DNA of 64,000 nt from Oncomelania hupensis (GCA_036898135.1 CM072511.1:24728468-24792467); one strand, 5' to 3'. Positions 1-11,485 are shown, counted from the stretch's first letter. The notes: a model not told the origin generated them from the letters alone. Numbers and translations are program-made.

Positions 1-1457
1 CATGTGGTTGGAAATGTATTTTTAATAATGCATAAGTTGAAGATGTAAGAAATGGAATTCACAATATAAGGCAAAGAAAGTTTTAGGACTTTATTACTAA
101 TTTCATCAGGACCTGCCGACTTTGTATTTTTAAGTTTTAATATATATTTTACAACTTCATTTATGGTAATGGGTGGTATTTTAAATGGTGAAGAGGTACT
201 TGTTCTCTGCTTACAAAATGTAATGAGACAATCTGAACAAGTGTACTGTGAATATTTTGAGCAATCCGATTTCAGTACAGAAGTAGCGACTGAAAGAAAA
301 TGGTTATTGAAGGCATTAGCAGATAAATTGGATGGAATTTCATGATGATTTGAAGATGAGCCCTTAATAAAAGAATTTAGGGCATGCCATAGGTGAGAAA
401 TGTCACTGTTATTTTCTATTAGTTTATTAAAATAATTTCTTTTGGAATCGCGCACCATGTTTTTGATTTTATTACGAGATTTTTTATACTCTTGAAACTG
501 TTTAGCATGTTTAAGTTTGTCTCGCTGTGACATTGCTTCTATAATCTCCGGAGTCAGCCATGGTGGGAGCTTAGGATGTTTTACTCTTTTCTTTTTAATT
601 GGTGCATGTCTGTTAAGTATAGATAAATAAATAGAATACCAACGTTCAAGCGCATCATTAGGGTCATTAGAAGTATAAACGTCATCAAATGATGCATCAA
701 AGAGGTCCATAAGAAAGGCTCCACGATCAAAGTGTTTGAAGGACCTGTATGTAATATGAGTGTGACCTTTAGTGTTTGATTTGGGTAGTTTAGAAAACTT
801 TGTACAATATATGGGGGAATGATCACTTATGCCCAAAGCAGAAATGGAAGCATGATCAATTGTTGCGGGTTCACTGGTGTATATATGATCAATTAAAGAA
901 GATGTTGATGAGGTTACCCTAGTAGGTGAAGTTATTAACTGATTAAGACCCAGAGAAGATGTTAGGCAGTCCCATCTATTTTGTGGTCTCAGAAGATCAA
1001 TGTTAAAATCACCAAGAATGAGAACATCAGCATTAGGCTTATAATTGTATATTTGGTCCACCATGTCTGAAAAATAGTCAAACCAATCAGCAGTACTAGC
1101 TGGGTTCCTGTATAGGAAGCAGACAAAAACAGGTGAGGCTGTGGCTGAATATTTGAATTCAAGCCAAATGCATTCAACATTGACGTGCTCAAAGTCTTGC
1201 CTTCTTATGGTGAAAGGATAAATAGAGGTGTGAATGTAAACAGCAACACCAGTTTCACCATACATTTGGGCATCACGTCTTATAAGAATATAATCTGGAA
1301 TATTTATAAAAGAGTCACATATATGAGAGCTTAGCCGCGACTCTGTAATACCATAGAGATGAAACTTCGGATCGGAAGACCGCAAAAACACTGACAGGTC
1401 TGGCACTTTAGTGTTCAGGCTGGCAATGTTGAGGTGACCGATCTTCAATAGCGGCAT
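1..1457 (-). CDS. LINE ORF2 polyprotein, N-terminal part: EEP endonuclease and start of reverse transcriptase
   Basis: The minus strand is open from the ATG at 1457 to base 1 (486 codons with no stop). A TGA lies two codons upstream of the ATG, which fixes the start. Residues 6-14 read IGHLNIASL, followed by GITES (Glu39), LGDFN (Asp150, Asn152), LIDHIY near 190 and ISDHSPI (Asp212, His213). These are the ordered motifs of an apurinic-type endonuclease that nicks the target DNA. Residues about 430-486 begin the RT domain, with KSAGPDEISNKVLK and FNLCIIKNTFPTTW as in the first RT blocks of LINEs. The catalytic YADD region lies outside the window. All visible endonuclease residues are kept, which suggests recent activity. 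Confidence 0.93.
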   Translation of the reverse strand, partial: MPLLKIGHLNIASLNTKVPDLSVFLRSSDPKFHLYGITESRLSSHICDSFINIPDYILIRRDAQMYGETGVAVYIHTSIYPFTIRRQDFEHVNVECIWLEFKYSATASPVFVCFLYRNPASTADWFDYFSDMVDQIYNYKPNADVLILGDFNIDLLRPQNRWDCLTSSLGLNQLITSPTRVTSSTSSLIDHIYTSEPATIDHASISALGISDHSPIYCTKFSKLPKSNTKGHTHITYRSFKHFDRGAFLMDLFDASFDDVYTSNDPNDALERWYSIYLSILNRHAPIKKKRVKHPKLPPWLTPEIIEAMSQRDKLKHAKQFQEYKKSRNKIKNMVRDSKRNYFNKLIENNSDISHLWHALNSFIKGSSSNHHEIPSNLSANAFNNHFLSVATSVLKSDCSKYSQYTCSDCLITFCKQRTSTSSPFKIPPITINEVVKYILKLKNTKSAGPDEISNKVLKLSLPYIVNSISYIFNLCIIKNTFPTT

Positions 1458-1815
1458 AGTTCAGTCTTCACATTGCTCATCAATTTACTATCGGAATAAG
1501 TCACTCTGATATTATTCCACTTGCGGCACAGAAGTTTGCTGTTCTGCACACAGCATACAAAAGTTGTGTTTAAAAGTCTTAGTGCTTCTGGCACCAATAC
1601 TGCAGTCTATTATGTACAAAAAAAAACCCACAATAAATAATCAACATATAGAATATTGCAAAGTCAGACAAATGTACGTGCAGCAAACTTATAAAACAAT
1701 TGCTCAATATACCAGCAAGACGAGAACCCTTCACCCTCTCTCATCCTTCATATTTTCCCTTCTCCCCCTTTCCCTACACTCCCCACCCTTCACCCTGGTA
1801 AAACTTCAGTATCAA

Positions 1816-4152
1816 TTACTGTCTAATCAACTGCTGCAGTAACTGTGTTATTTGAGAAATAATGTTGCTGCTAGATAAGGTGGATGCATTATGCTGATAA
1901 ACAAAGGCATGTGGCATAGATGCATGGAGAGGCGAGTTGACGTTTTCATTAATAGGAAGTTGAGTCACACATTGTTGCATATGAAGATCAAACGGCTGAC
2001 ACTCATTTTGCGCCATATGTGAATGCTGCTGAAATTGTTGTTGCTGCTGTAGTTGCTGCTCTTGCATCTGAAGTTGTTGCTGCTGTTGAAGTTGTAAATG
2101 CTGCTGAAGTCGCTGTTGCTGCTGCTGTAGTTGCTGCTGAACTTGCTGCTGCTGCAGAACCTTCTGCTGCTGATGGCATTGTTGCTCCAACTGAGGTTGT
2201 TCTTGCTGCTGCAATTGTTGAGGATGGAGATGAATACGATTCTGGAAAGGATGAAGCATCTGTGCATGGCTGTTTCTGTTTTCACCCTGTTTCTGAACAG
2301 GAAAGCTCGACCACGAATATTTGAGGTTGCGAGCAAGTTTGAGAAGTCCTTTGAGGCTCGGGTGCAGCAAGTCTTCATATAGATCCTGTTTAGGTGCCTG
2401 GTTTCTGGTTAAGAAAGTGCTGTTATTGTTGACAAACATGCAGCATTTATCAGAGCATGCGATTTGCAAATTTTCATTAGATTTTCTGATGACAGCGTTG
2501 ATGTTGTTTCTGCCTTTGGCGGGTATGATAGATGAAAGGATTAGTTGGGCTGAGGGAAAGACAGTGATCAGTGCATTGATAAGGGACAACCACTGGGCAA
2601 GCTCAATAACGCCCCCTTTACAGTCATTGACACCAACGTGGGTAACCACACGTGAGACGTGAGGACAGGGTTGTTGAGACTGTAGCCAAAAAGTCAGAGA
2701 ACGAACACCGAGGGTTGAAGCTGAGACCTTCTGTACAGCAGAGAACTCGCCAGTATTCATCTTTTGAGGGTTCAGTTTGTTCAGCGTACTGTCTCCAAAT
2801 ATAATGTAGTCAGTAGATGGTTGGCCTAAAGTCCCCTGAGAGAGTTTGTCAGTGAAAGAGGATTTCTTGTCAGAATATGACTGGCCTTTTCCGATCTGTA
2901 CTGGAATTTTGCTTGTAGAAGACGATGGGCAGGACCCTTGTACAACTGGACTCAATTCAGTCTGGGGAGATTTAGTTCGCTCAATGGCATATGGTGGCAT
3001 GGAGAGAACAGTTGTATCAACTGGAGCAGGCGACTTTGATGATGTCATTGGCGTATGTTTTGCATTGGTAGAACTGAGGCGTTCTGAAATCGGTATACAC
3101 TTTGATGCGCCTTGCACTTTAACATGAATTGGATGATGTGAAGCTGCTACTTCCAGGTAAGTTGGTTTGTAATGATCGGATGCAATGTTAGTAGATGAAG
3201 AGGGGGTTGATGCAGCTGCAGAGTCAACGGAAGTTTTCAGTGATGGCTGTGAAGATGATGGTGACATAACACGATCAGGAACAGCAAAAAGGCTACAAGA
3301 TGAAAGATCCTTTCGAAGCTCCTCAATAGTGCTACTTTGCTCCGAGACTCTAGATTTCAAATTTTCTATTTCGTTTTCCAATTCAGTTTTGACGATGGCC
3401 ACATCACGAAGCTGTTTCTTTTGGTCACCAACAAGCGATGACAATTTGTGAATTTCAGCGTTGGCAGATTGAATAGAATTCTTTAGTTGTTCAGTTTCTT
3501 CCTTCAGGGTTGCAAAAGAATATGAAAGAGATACTTTAACTTCATTTTTAACTTGAGTTTTCATAGTATCCATATCAAACAGTAGACAGTCTTTTACGGC
3601 ACCGTTGATTGCAGTTTGAAACAGCTCATGGTGAACAACCTGAGAGACAAGTAGGTGCATTTTATTCTTTTCCAACACTGGACTGGATGGGGACTCAGCT
3701 TGAGAGCAGCTTTTGTCCTTGCGAAACTGATGCTGGCAAGGTGTAGATTTCGGGGTGTGATATTTGGTGGTGGTTTTCAGAAAACGATATGATAATCGTT
3801 TTTTGTAGTTGCTTTTCATAGCAGGATCTACTATCAGCTTTGGCTCAAATGTTGAACTGTTGCGAATGTTTTGATCAGGACTGGAAGACTGCTCATAGTA
3901 TTTTGTTTTGGGAACAGTGTCTTCAGTAATGTTACAATCAATGAATTTTTCATCATCACCAATGATGAGAGGATCTGGAAAACCCCTTGATGCCATTGCT
4001 ATTTTGGCTTCCTCCAAACAACTATAAGATTTGAATTCAGCCCCTCTATAACGATCAATTGACAAATGGCAATCATTCCACCGTTTAAAAATTCCTATTC
4101 TTCGTCCTGAAGATACGGCATAGCATTTTTGAGTTTTTGACTTTGGGGGCAT
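1816..4152 (-). CDS. LINE ORF1 protein: RNase H1-like N-terminal domain, coiled coil, SGNH esterase, poly-Q tail
   Basis: A 778-residue open frame. Residues about 9-55 match the RNase H1 N-terminal (hybrid-binding, viroplasmin-like) domain: YAVSSGRRIGIFKRWNDC, then YRGAEFKSY and a following EEA. Residues about 205-288 form a heptad-rich coiled coil, which in ORF1 proteins usually drives oligomerisation. Residues about 448-612 look like an SGNH/GDSL esterase: block I GDST (Ser455), block III GVND (Asn509) and DLLHP (Asp594, His597). Residues about 640-710 are Gln-rich and encoded by repeated CAG-type triplets. The rest is Ser/Pro-rich and likely disordered. ORF1 proteins bind element RNA and help deliver it to the target. 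Here I infer that the hybrid-binding domain does the nucleic-acid binding, since no zinc knuckle or RRM is seen. The ATG has no longer in-frame alternative nearby. Confidence 0.85.
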   Translation of the reverse strand: MPPKSKTQKCYAVSSGRRIGIFKRWNDCHLSIDRYRGAEFKSYSCLEEAKIAMASRGFPDPLIIGDDEKFIDCNITEDTVPKTKYYEQSSSPDQNIRNSSTFEPKLIVDPAMKSNYKKRLSYRFLKTTTKYHTPKSTPCQHQFRKDKSCSQAESPSSPVLEKNKMHLLVSQVVHHELFQTAINGAVKDCLLFDMDTMKTQVKNEVKVSLSYSFATLKEETEQLKNSIQSANAEIHKLSSLVGDQKKQLRDVAIVKTELENEIENLKSRVSEQSSTIEELRKDLSSCSLFAVPDRVMSPSSSQPSLKTSVDSAAASTPSSSTNIASDHYKPTYLEVAASHHPIHVKVQGASKCIPISERLSSTNAKHTPMTSSKSPAPVDTTVLSMPPYAIERTKSPQTELSPVVQGSCPSSSTSKIPVQIGKGQSYSDKKSSFTDKLSQGTLGQPSTDYIIFGDSTLNKLNPQKMNTGEFSAVQKVSASTLGVRSLTFWLQSQQPCPHVSRVVTHVGVNDCKGGVIELAQWLSLINALITVFPSAQLILSSIIPAKGRNNINAVIRKSNENLQIACSDKCCMFVNNNSTFLTRNQAPKQDLYEDLLHPSLKGLLKLARNLKYSWSSFPVQKQGENRNSHAQMLHPFQNRIHLHPQQLQQQEQPQLEQQCHQQQKVLQQQQVQQQLQQQQQRLQQHLQLQQQQQLQMQEQQLQQQQQFQQHSHMAQNECQPFDLHMQQCVTQLPINENVNSPLHASMPHAFVYQHNASTLSSSNIISQITQLLQQLIRQ

Positions 4153-4872
4153 GATTTGGGTGATGTGATGAAGGCAGAAAGGGATATTAAAGTTTAAAAC
4201 ATGCTGCTAGAAGAAAAAAACACTCATGAGAAGCTTTACATCTTCATTTGTTCATTAGTTCAGTAGTTGAAGCGGAAAAAAGTTTAAAAACAGATCCCAT
4301 ACGTGAAATAACACGTGGAAAATCCGGAAGTAAACAAGCTAGGTCATGTCTATAGTACGCTAAACAATCAATGAACGTATGATGTCATAATAGCTTGACA
4401 TATGGAGACAAACGTCAGCTAGTCATTACGTCATTATCGCCGCAGACACGCGACGTAAAAGAGATAATTACGTCATGATGTTCCAGATGTCTGCTTTCAA
4501 GCAATTTACTGCATTTTAAACGCACTTTATGGTGTCCGCTTAACACATGACACCTTCACATGACAACAGCTATATACTTCATTCCATCATGATGAATAAA
4601 ACAGTCTTGTTCACTTAGAACACAAATTTATTTGAGACGACGACACGGTCGCCATGATGAACAACGGAGATCTTCACAAGGCCGCAATGATCCCAAAGCG
4701 AAATAAACAAAATGACTGCATGATTAGCAGCATTAATGATCTAAAAAAATCCACTTCGTAGACACAAACATTTCTTGGTTCATGAAATTGTCACTGAGGA
4801 GCTAAAAATCCAAAAATTCAAATTCAAATTGGAGAGCATATTTCAGAGCTGCTAAGGCAACACAAGCACCTG
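4153..4872. other. Non-coding stretch upstream of LINE ORF1
   Basis: It probably holds the LINE 5' UTR (minus strand), perhaps with its internal promoter, and then flanking DNA. I see no ORF of note, no tail and no clear target duplication, so the element's 5' boundary is unresolved. Confidence 0.4.

Positions 4873-4934
<62 letters not shown>
4873..4934. repeat. Poly-A run followed by (GA)n
   Basis: About 31 A residues run straight into about 16 GA units. This is a simple-sequence junction just before an RTE-like LINE fragment. Confidence 0.95.
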
Positions 4935-4938
<4 letters not shown>

Positions 4939-4992
4939 TCTTCGATTGCGCAGCGGTAGATATCACACAGCCAATTGTATAAGAAATAGGAA

Positions 4993-5426
4993 GTGTGGCC
5001 TCAGCTGCATCTTTGGCGTAACGAAACGGCCAAGATTAGGTGCTACAGAAGACTTCTGGGCATTTCCTATACTCATCACGTCACCAATGACGATATCCGA
5101 CAGATCATCACACAAGCCATTGGACAACACGATGACATGCTGACAGTGAAGAAACGGAAACTCCGATGGTATGGCCACGTCAGCAGAGCATCAAGCCTTG
5201 CAAAAACCATCCTGCATGGCAAGATGCAAGGAGGCAGAAAAAGAGGGAGACAGAAAAAGAGGTGGGAGGACAGCCTTCGAGAATGGACTGGTTTGACACT
5301 GAGCGAAGCAATGAGGGTGGCTGAGGACAGAGAAAGATGGAGTACGCTGGTTAAACGTTCATCTGTGGTGCCCCAACGACCGTCGAGTTACAGAATAGGA
5401 TAGGATAGGATAGGATAGGATAGGAA
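4993..5426 (+). mobile_element. RTE-like LINE, 5'-truncated 3' end, copy 1
   Basis: A frame from about 5035 to 5403 encodes the C-terminal end of an RTE-like ORF2: RCYRRLLGISYTHHVTND, then KRKLRWYGHVSRA, the basic GRKRGRQKKRWED and VKRSSVVPQRP. The frame is unbroken up to its stop. It ends in a short tandem tail of GGATA units at 5397-5425, the sort of microsatellite tail typical of RTE-type elements. At least four other pieces of the same family lie at 7.7-9.1, 52.3, 53.6-54.6 and 59.1 kb. Assignment to the RTE clade comes from recalled family sequence, so it is likely but not proven. Confidence 0.85.
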
Positions 5427-5429
5427 TCG

Positions 5430-6371
<942 letters not shown>

Positions 6372-6761
6372 CCCCTCTCTCACGCCCCCTCTATCTCTCC
6401 CCTACCCCATCCGCTTATATTGAAGATTTAAGTGGTTTTTTTTCCCATAAATTACAAGGAAATTTAGTGTCTTTTTTGTAAATGTCTTTCATGAAAAAGA
6501 CAACCCAAAAATCCTGATACCGAAAAGGTCTTTTGGCTGAAGAAAACAATGTTTCGGATAAAGAGAACAACGTGTTTCAGAGGAAGAGAAATGTTCTGTT
6601 ATGAGGACGATAGACTACGATGAGACATCCCCCATTTCATTCCACCCCCTCTCCCCACCAAGTTAGACTACAATGAGACAATTCATAACTCTTCCTAATG
6701 AAAAAAAAAAAAAAAAAAAACAAACAAACAACGGCGTTTTTACGGAACAACGAAGTTCTAA

Positions 6762-6763
<2 letters not shown>

Positions 6764-6833
<70 letters not shown>

Positions 6834-6834
6834 C
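6764..6834. repeat. (AAC)n microsatellite
   Basis: About 23 AAC units. A separate A-run lies at about 6702-6720. Confidence 0.97.
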
Positions 6835-6933
6835 GCCGTCCTTGAGCAATGAAACGATGATAGCAATTAAATTTAAGTGAGGAATAAAATTGAAAACAAC
6901 AACCAGAGACGACACAAATATTGACATAGTGTT

Positions 6934-7529
6934 TGTTACACGGTTGTTTATTTATCAATAGTTGATTCAGCTCCGATGCTTGAATCTTGATAAGCGTAAC
7001 TCAGATTCGTTTATCCACGCAGCCTGTTCACTCAGCAACAAAGCAGGAGTCGTCGTAAAAATTTTCCCAACTTTATTCAGCAAACATCAACAACTGCATA
7101 CAAGATCGCTTTTTAAAAATAAGTTCAAAGATCGTTATTAAAAATCTTCATAAATCAATCACTGTTTCACTCTCCAAGCAGACACAGTGCACCACTTATA
7201 TAGTCTCTCTATAATCGAGAGAAAGTTCGAACATTCCAGCATGACGCAATAACACCCAATCAAAATAAAACTCGTCACCGGAACTATGCACTGTCTTATG
7301 TCATATAACTTTATTTAGGTTAGAAAAATCTCTTAGCTATTAGTAGATTTATCTAGATGTTTCGATCGATAGTAAACAAGTAATTCTAGAAAATTCTCCA
7401 ATAATATCGACCAACGAAAATTATAAACATTCAACAATGCAAAATCAAATCAAAGGTAAATACACTCTGTTACTGCATGCTTCGCAAAACAAAGCGATCG
7501 GATCTATCGTGCGCGTCTCAAACCTAACA
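6934..7529 (-). mobile_element. Solo LTR, copy 1, with perfect 5-bp target duplication
   Basis: The repeat begins TGTTA and ends TAACA and is flanked by GTGTT at 6929-6933 and again at 7530-7534. Read on the minus strand it has a TATA-like CTATATAAG near 7204-7196 and a poly-A signal context GCTGAATAAAG near 7080-7070, as expected for an LTR. The same sequence recurs at 15286-17774 and 18256-18891 on the plus strand. No gag or pol lies next to it, so it is a solo LTR left by recombination between the two ends of a full element. A 5-bp duplication fits Gypsy, Copia or BEL elements. I cannot tell which. Confidence 0.93.
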
Positions 7530-7671
7530 GTGTTGAAGCTGTTGTATACAATGTTATTGAGCAATTAAATTTAGGATGCTTTAATTAACCAATAATTTGA
7601 CTGTGCAAATTGTTAAAATTGGGTTTAGTAAATTTTAGGCTCTGATAAAGAATACAATGAAGTAGTAGCAG

Positions 7672-8127
7672 ATACCGCAGATAATGGTGAGTGTGTCAAT
7701 CATCACTTCTCCTCCTGCTTGACGCAATTCCGCGGGTATGTTGTCCACTCCCGCTGACTTCCCTTTCTTCAGCGATTGCAGTGCTGCCTCAACTTCTTCT
7801 CCGAGAATTGGGAGGATTTATTCTTCTTCTCTGGACATGCTAGAACTGATGGGTCTCCGTTTGGTGTGTGGTTGTAAAAGTCAGAGCAGTACTCTGTCCA
7901 TCTGTCCAAGACTTCTTGTTCTTCTATAAGGGCATATGCCAGACATGCTTTGGATCGTGGAGACCTTGGGCTGTTTAACACTTGTCAGCCGCTTCACAGT
8001 CTGGTAGGCCTTTTTGCTGTTGTTCTTGTTCAGACTGTTCTCTATTTCCTGGCATTGATTTCTATCCAGTTCTCCTTTGCTGTGCGCATGCCTTTTCGGA
8101 TGCCATTGTTGATTTTTCAGCGCCATC
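7672..8127 (-). mobile_element. RTE-like LINE, inverted 5' segment of copy 2
   Basis: On the minus strand this encodes the linker and first RT blocks of the RTE-like ORF2: IENSLNKNNSKKAYQTVKRL, LDRWTEYCSDFYNHTPNGDP, KKGKSAGVDNIPAEL and AGGEVMIDTLT. It abuts, head to head at about 8127, a plus-strand piece of the same ORF2 that starts further downstream in the protein. The roughly 100 or more residues between the two pieces are missing. The frame is broken at several points, so it is a dead copy. Confidence 0.85.
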
Positions 8128-9084
8128 GGAAACTGGTTCAGATCAACAATCGGTGTGCGTCAAGGATACCTACTCTCTCTAACACTCTTCAACATCTTCC
8201 TAGAGCGCATCATGTCAGATGCCCTTGCAGATCACGAAGGCACAGTCAGCATAGGGGGTAGAGCAATTTTGCGGATGACATTGATGCATTGGCTGGAGAG
8301 GAACAAGAACTTGAACAGCTTGTACAGAGGCTTGACACCACTTCCAGAGCCTATGGAATGGAAATAATTGCAGAGAAGACCAAAATGATGACCAACAACA
8401 CCAATGGCATCAACACGGACACCAAAGTCCAAGGCCAATCCCTCAACACAGCGCATAGTTTCTAATATTTAGGAGCCACTGTATCAGACAATGGGTCCCA
8501 ACAGGAAATCCTCTCCAGGATCGCACAAACAACTGCTGCCCTGGCGAGGTTGAAGCCCATTTGGTAAGACATGACCCTCAGTCTACATTCCAAAGTTAGA
8601 CTGCTCCGCTCCCTTGTCATCTCCATCTTCCTATATGCTTGCGAAACATGGACCCTCATCGCAAATCTACAACGAAAACTACAAAGCATGGAGATGAGGT
8701 GCTACAGAAGACTTCTGGGCATTTTCTATACCCAGCACATCACCAACAACGAAGTCCGACAGACCCTCACACAAGCCATTGGACAACACGATGCCCTGCT
8801 AATAGTGGTGTAGAAACGGAAACTCCGATGGTATGGCCACATCATCAGATCATCAGGCCTTGCAAAGACCATCCTGAAAGGCACGGTGCAAGGACACAGA
8901 AGAAGAGGGAGACCGAAAAAGAGGTGGGAGGACAACATTCGAGAATGGGCTGGTTTGACACTGAGCGAAGCCATCAGGGTTGCTGAAGACAGAGAAAGAT
9001 GGAGTACGCTGGTTAAACGATCATCTGTGGTGCCCCTACGACCTCCGAGTCACGGGATAGGATAGGATAGGAAAGGATAGGATA
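8128..9084 (+). mobile_element. RTE-like LINE, 3' segment of copy 2 with RT catalytic motif
   Basis: The plus strand encodes NWFRSTIGVRQGYLLSLTLF, FADD at 8268-8279 (the RT catalytic box), AYGMEI.AEKTKMMTNN, FLYACETWTLIANLQRKLQ, MRCYRRLLGIFYTQHITNNE, KRKLRWYGH and VKRSSVVPLRPPS, then a GGATA-type tail at about 9053-9084. There are a small deletion just before FADD and several stops. Together with 7672-8127 this looks like a single insertion with an inverted 5' end. Confidence 0.88.
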
Positions 9085-9559
9085 AGGAGATAGTAGCCCT
9101 AGCCATGTCATTAAACGGATTCATTCCCAAATAGAGAAAACGACGATATTGTGATGAATATAGCCAGCAGCTGAGACAGATCGTGATGACCAAAACAACC
9201 ACTGTGTGATGAAGAAAGCCACGTTGTGCTACTGGGTACCGGTACTCCGAAGATTGATAGACCCACTTGAGTTGATTAATAGAGGTCGAAGCCCAATGGT
9301 ATTGTTAATACATGTCTTTTCCTTTACTTCCCTCCGGTACTTCTTTTCTGTGTCTTTTGCTATTGTTTTTATGACGCTCTCTTCGGAGACTGTAATAGCA
9401 AGACTCTGTTTTGGGTCATATTATCCGTCCCTTTGATAACACCGCGGAGACTCTATGTTAAAGATTTAAGATTATTAATTATAGAGCCAAAGAGGAGGCA
9501 ACGCAAATGGCTGAAATCGTGTTAATATACCTACTAATCTAGTAGTTTGAATTCATCTA
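9085..9559. other. Intergenic DNA
   Basis: I see no gene, RNA or clear repeat boundary here. Confidence 0.4.
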
Positions 9560-9927
9560 TCCTCCAGCCTTGCTCTCCCTCTTCATATATTATATTAGAC
9601 CTCCTCCATACCTACAAGCCTTCAAGATCTCTCCGCTCTGGTAATGACACCATGAAACTAAAACCTCAAGCATTTAAAAACAAATCATGTGGTGAGCGAT
9701 CATTTTCTTTTCAAGGACCATTGATATGGAATAGCCTCCCAGCCGATGTACGCCATGCGACATCCTACAAGTCTTTTCCGAAAAAGTTGAAGACATACCT
9801 TTTTACTGCCACGTACTGCTGAACCGCTATTTTGTATTGCTGCTATTTGTGTGTGTGTGTCTGTGTGGTACACATGGTGTGTGTTGATGCGTTTGTGTGT
9901 ACTTTGATCTCTGCGCCTTGTAAATAA

Positions 9928-9998
<71 letters not shown>
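9560..9998 (+). mobile_element. CR1/L2-like LINE 3' end with (AAT)n tail
   Basis: The frame ending at 9822 encodes YKPSRSLRSGNDTMKLKPQA, CGERSFSFQGPLIWNSLPADV and FPKKLKTYLF, the hallmark C-terminal end of CR1/L2-type ORF2 proteins. A TG-rich 3' UTR follows, then an (AAT)n tail at about 9928-9998. The copy is strongly 5'-truncated. Confidence 0.88.
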
Positions 9999-9999
<1 letters not shown>

Positions 10000-10099
10000 G
10001 CAACGCATAGACTTCAAAATGCTGTAATATACCCTACACGCGTCACAGACTCCAAGCCTTCCCTCAGTTATCTTCAAGATATAATTCCCTTCCACTAGC

Positions 10100-10255
10100 A
10101 TGTCGAGCAAATGACATTGGATGGTAAAGGAGTATTGAGACTATACTTATACAGTATAGTATAGCCTATGAATGCATTTTCTTTTCGATTCAGTCTCTTG
10201 GTAGTTTTTTTTTTCCTCTTGTAGATTTAGGGGTTGGGGCGGATTCTTGTATCAC
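10100..10255 (+). repeat. 156-bp dispersed repeat, copy a
   Basis: It starts ATGTCGAGCAAATGACATTG and ends GGCGGATTCTTGTATCAC. A near-identical copy in the same orientation lies at 12055-12216. An internal ACTATACTTATACAGTATAG has palindromic character. I see no TIR, tail or ORF, so its class is unknown. Confidence 0.9.
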
Positions 10256-10555
10256 AACTTTGCTCAAACATCAAAATCAAAGATATGTGTGCCATCAGTG
10301 AGCAACAACAAAAGGAAGCAACTCGGTTTTCGTTCTTTTTCCCTATTGCGACCCAAAACTCTGGAATTCATTGCCACACGCACAACAACAACAAAAATTT
10401 TAAAAGACAAAAAAAAAAAAGAAAAAAAAGAGGGACTTTGACTGCCTGGGTGTTTTAAAGAGGCATTTGCCCAACCAATCCTTACTACTTTTTTTCCCAC
10501 TTCCTGTGCGCCTTCTGTATTATGCCAGCATGGATGAGCTGCGCCTTACAAATGA

Positions 10556-10556
10556 A

Positions 10557-10632
<76 letters not shown>
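10556..10632. repeat. (CAT)n microsatellite
   Basis: About 25 CAT units. Confidence 0.97.
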
Positions 10633-10633
<1 letters not shown>

Positions 10634-10710
10634 CCATCATCACCTTTCTTGTGTCTGTATTTCTACTACGGTCTCACCTATCCCTCCCCCCACATTTATC
10701 TATTATATCT

Positions 10711-10740
10711 GTTTTCCGCCTGTCTGTCTCTCTCTCTATG

Positions 10741-10810
<70 letters not shown>
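10711..10810. repeat. (CT)n-rich tract
   Basis: Imperfect at first, pure at the end. Confidence 0.95.
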
Positions 10811-10814
<4 letters not shown>

Positions 10815-10994
10815 ATAATAGTTTAAGCTCTGAAACTCAGTAATAATGCCGACCATTAGCAATCAAGTCAAGTAAGAGGCGCGATCAAAATTCCAGACCA
10901 ACAGATGCCAGGCGCTGCTCCTATGATGTCTTAAACTCAGGTTGGACACGACACGTAATCAACAAACTTTCAATGTTTCTTAAATTTGCTTCTC

Positions 10995-10997
<3 letters not shown>

Positions 10998-11049
<52 letters not shown>

Positions 11050-11200
11050 GAGAGATCATGGGAAGAGAGAGAGATTATGGGAAGAGAGAGAGAGAGGGGG
11101 GGGGAAGAGAGAGAAAGAAAGCGATCGAGGGAGGGGGGGGGAGAGAGAGAGAGAGATCGGGGAGAAAGAAAGACAGACAGAGGCAAAAAGAGACAGAAAA
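10998..11200. repeat. (GA)n tract with degenerate extension
   Basis: Pure GA to about 11056, then GA-rich with G runs and GACA units to about 11200. Confidence 0.93.
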
Positions 11201-11391
11201 TCAGACAGACTGAGACAAACCGATTGGTCAATAACAATTAGCCTAGTCGGCATTGAGAAGGGAAAATGGGAGCGGTGGATGGCCAACGAATTTGGACAGT
11301 AATGACTAAACTAGCATGCACACAAGGCCGTCTCCCGTTTCTCATTTCTATTACATTTGAATTAGCGAAGAGACAGATGATCATGAATGTG

Positions 11392-11485
11392 TGGTTTGTG
11401 TGTGTGTGTGTGAGAGAGAGACAGGGTGTGTGTGTGTGTGTGTGTATGGGTGTGTGTGGGTGTGTGTGTGTGTGTGTGTGTGTGG
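11392..11485. repeat. (TG)n interrupted microsatellite
   Basis: TG units broken by AGAGAGAGACAGGG and GGG interruptions. Confidence 0.95.

Larger units (their letters stand above)
1..4152 (-). mobile_element. Non-LTR retrotransposon (LINE, CR1/L2-like), 3' part beyond the left edge
   Basis: The minus strand carries an ORF1 followed 358 bp later by an ORF2 in the usual LINE order. ORF1 has an SGNH esterase domain, as in many CR1/L2-group elements, and ORF2 has an apurinic-type endonuclease followed by the first RT block. Neither ORF has a stop or frameshift in the visible part, so the copy looks young. The 5' UTR probably lies just above 4152, but I cannot fix the 5' end. The RT core, the 3' UTR and the tail are outside the window. 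CR1 versus L2 or a related clade is inferred from domain layout only. Confidence 0.85.

Noticed and set aside
2019..2662. Plus-strand frames opposite the poly-Q region
   Set aside because: They are antisense shadows of ORF1's CAG-rich tract.
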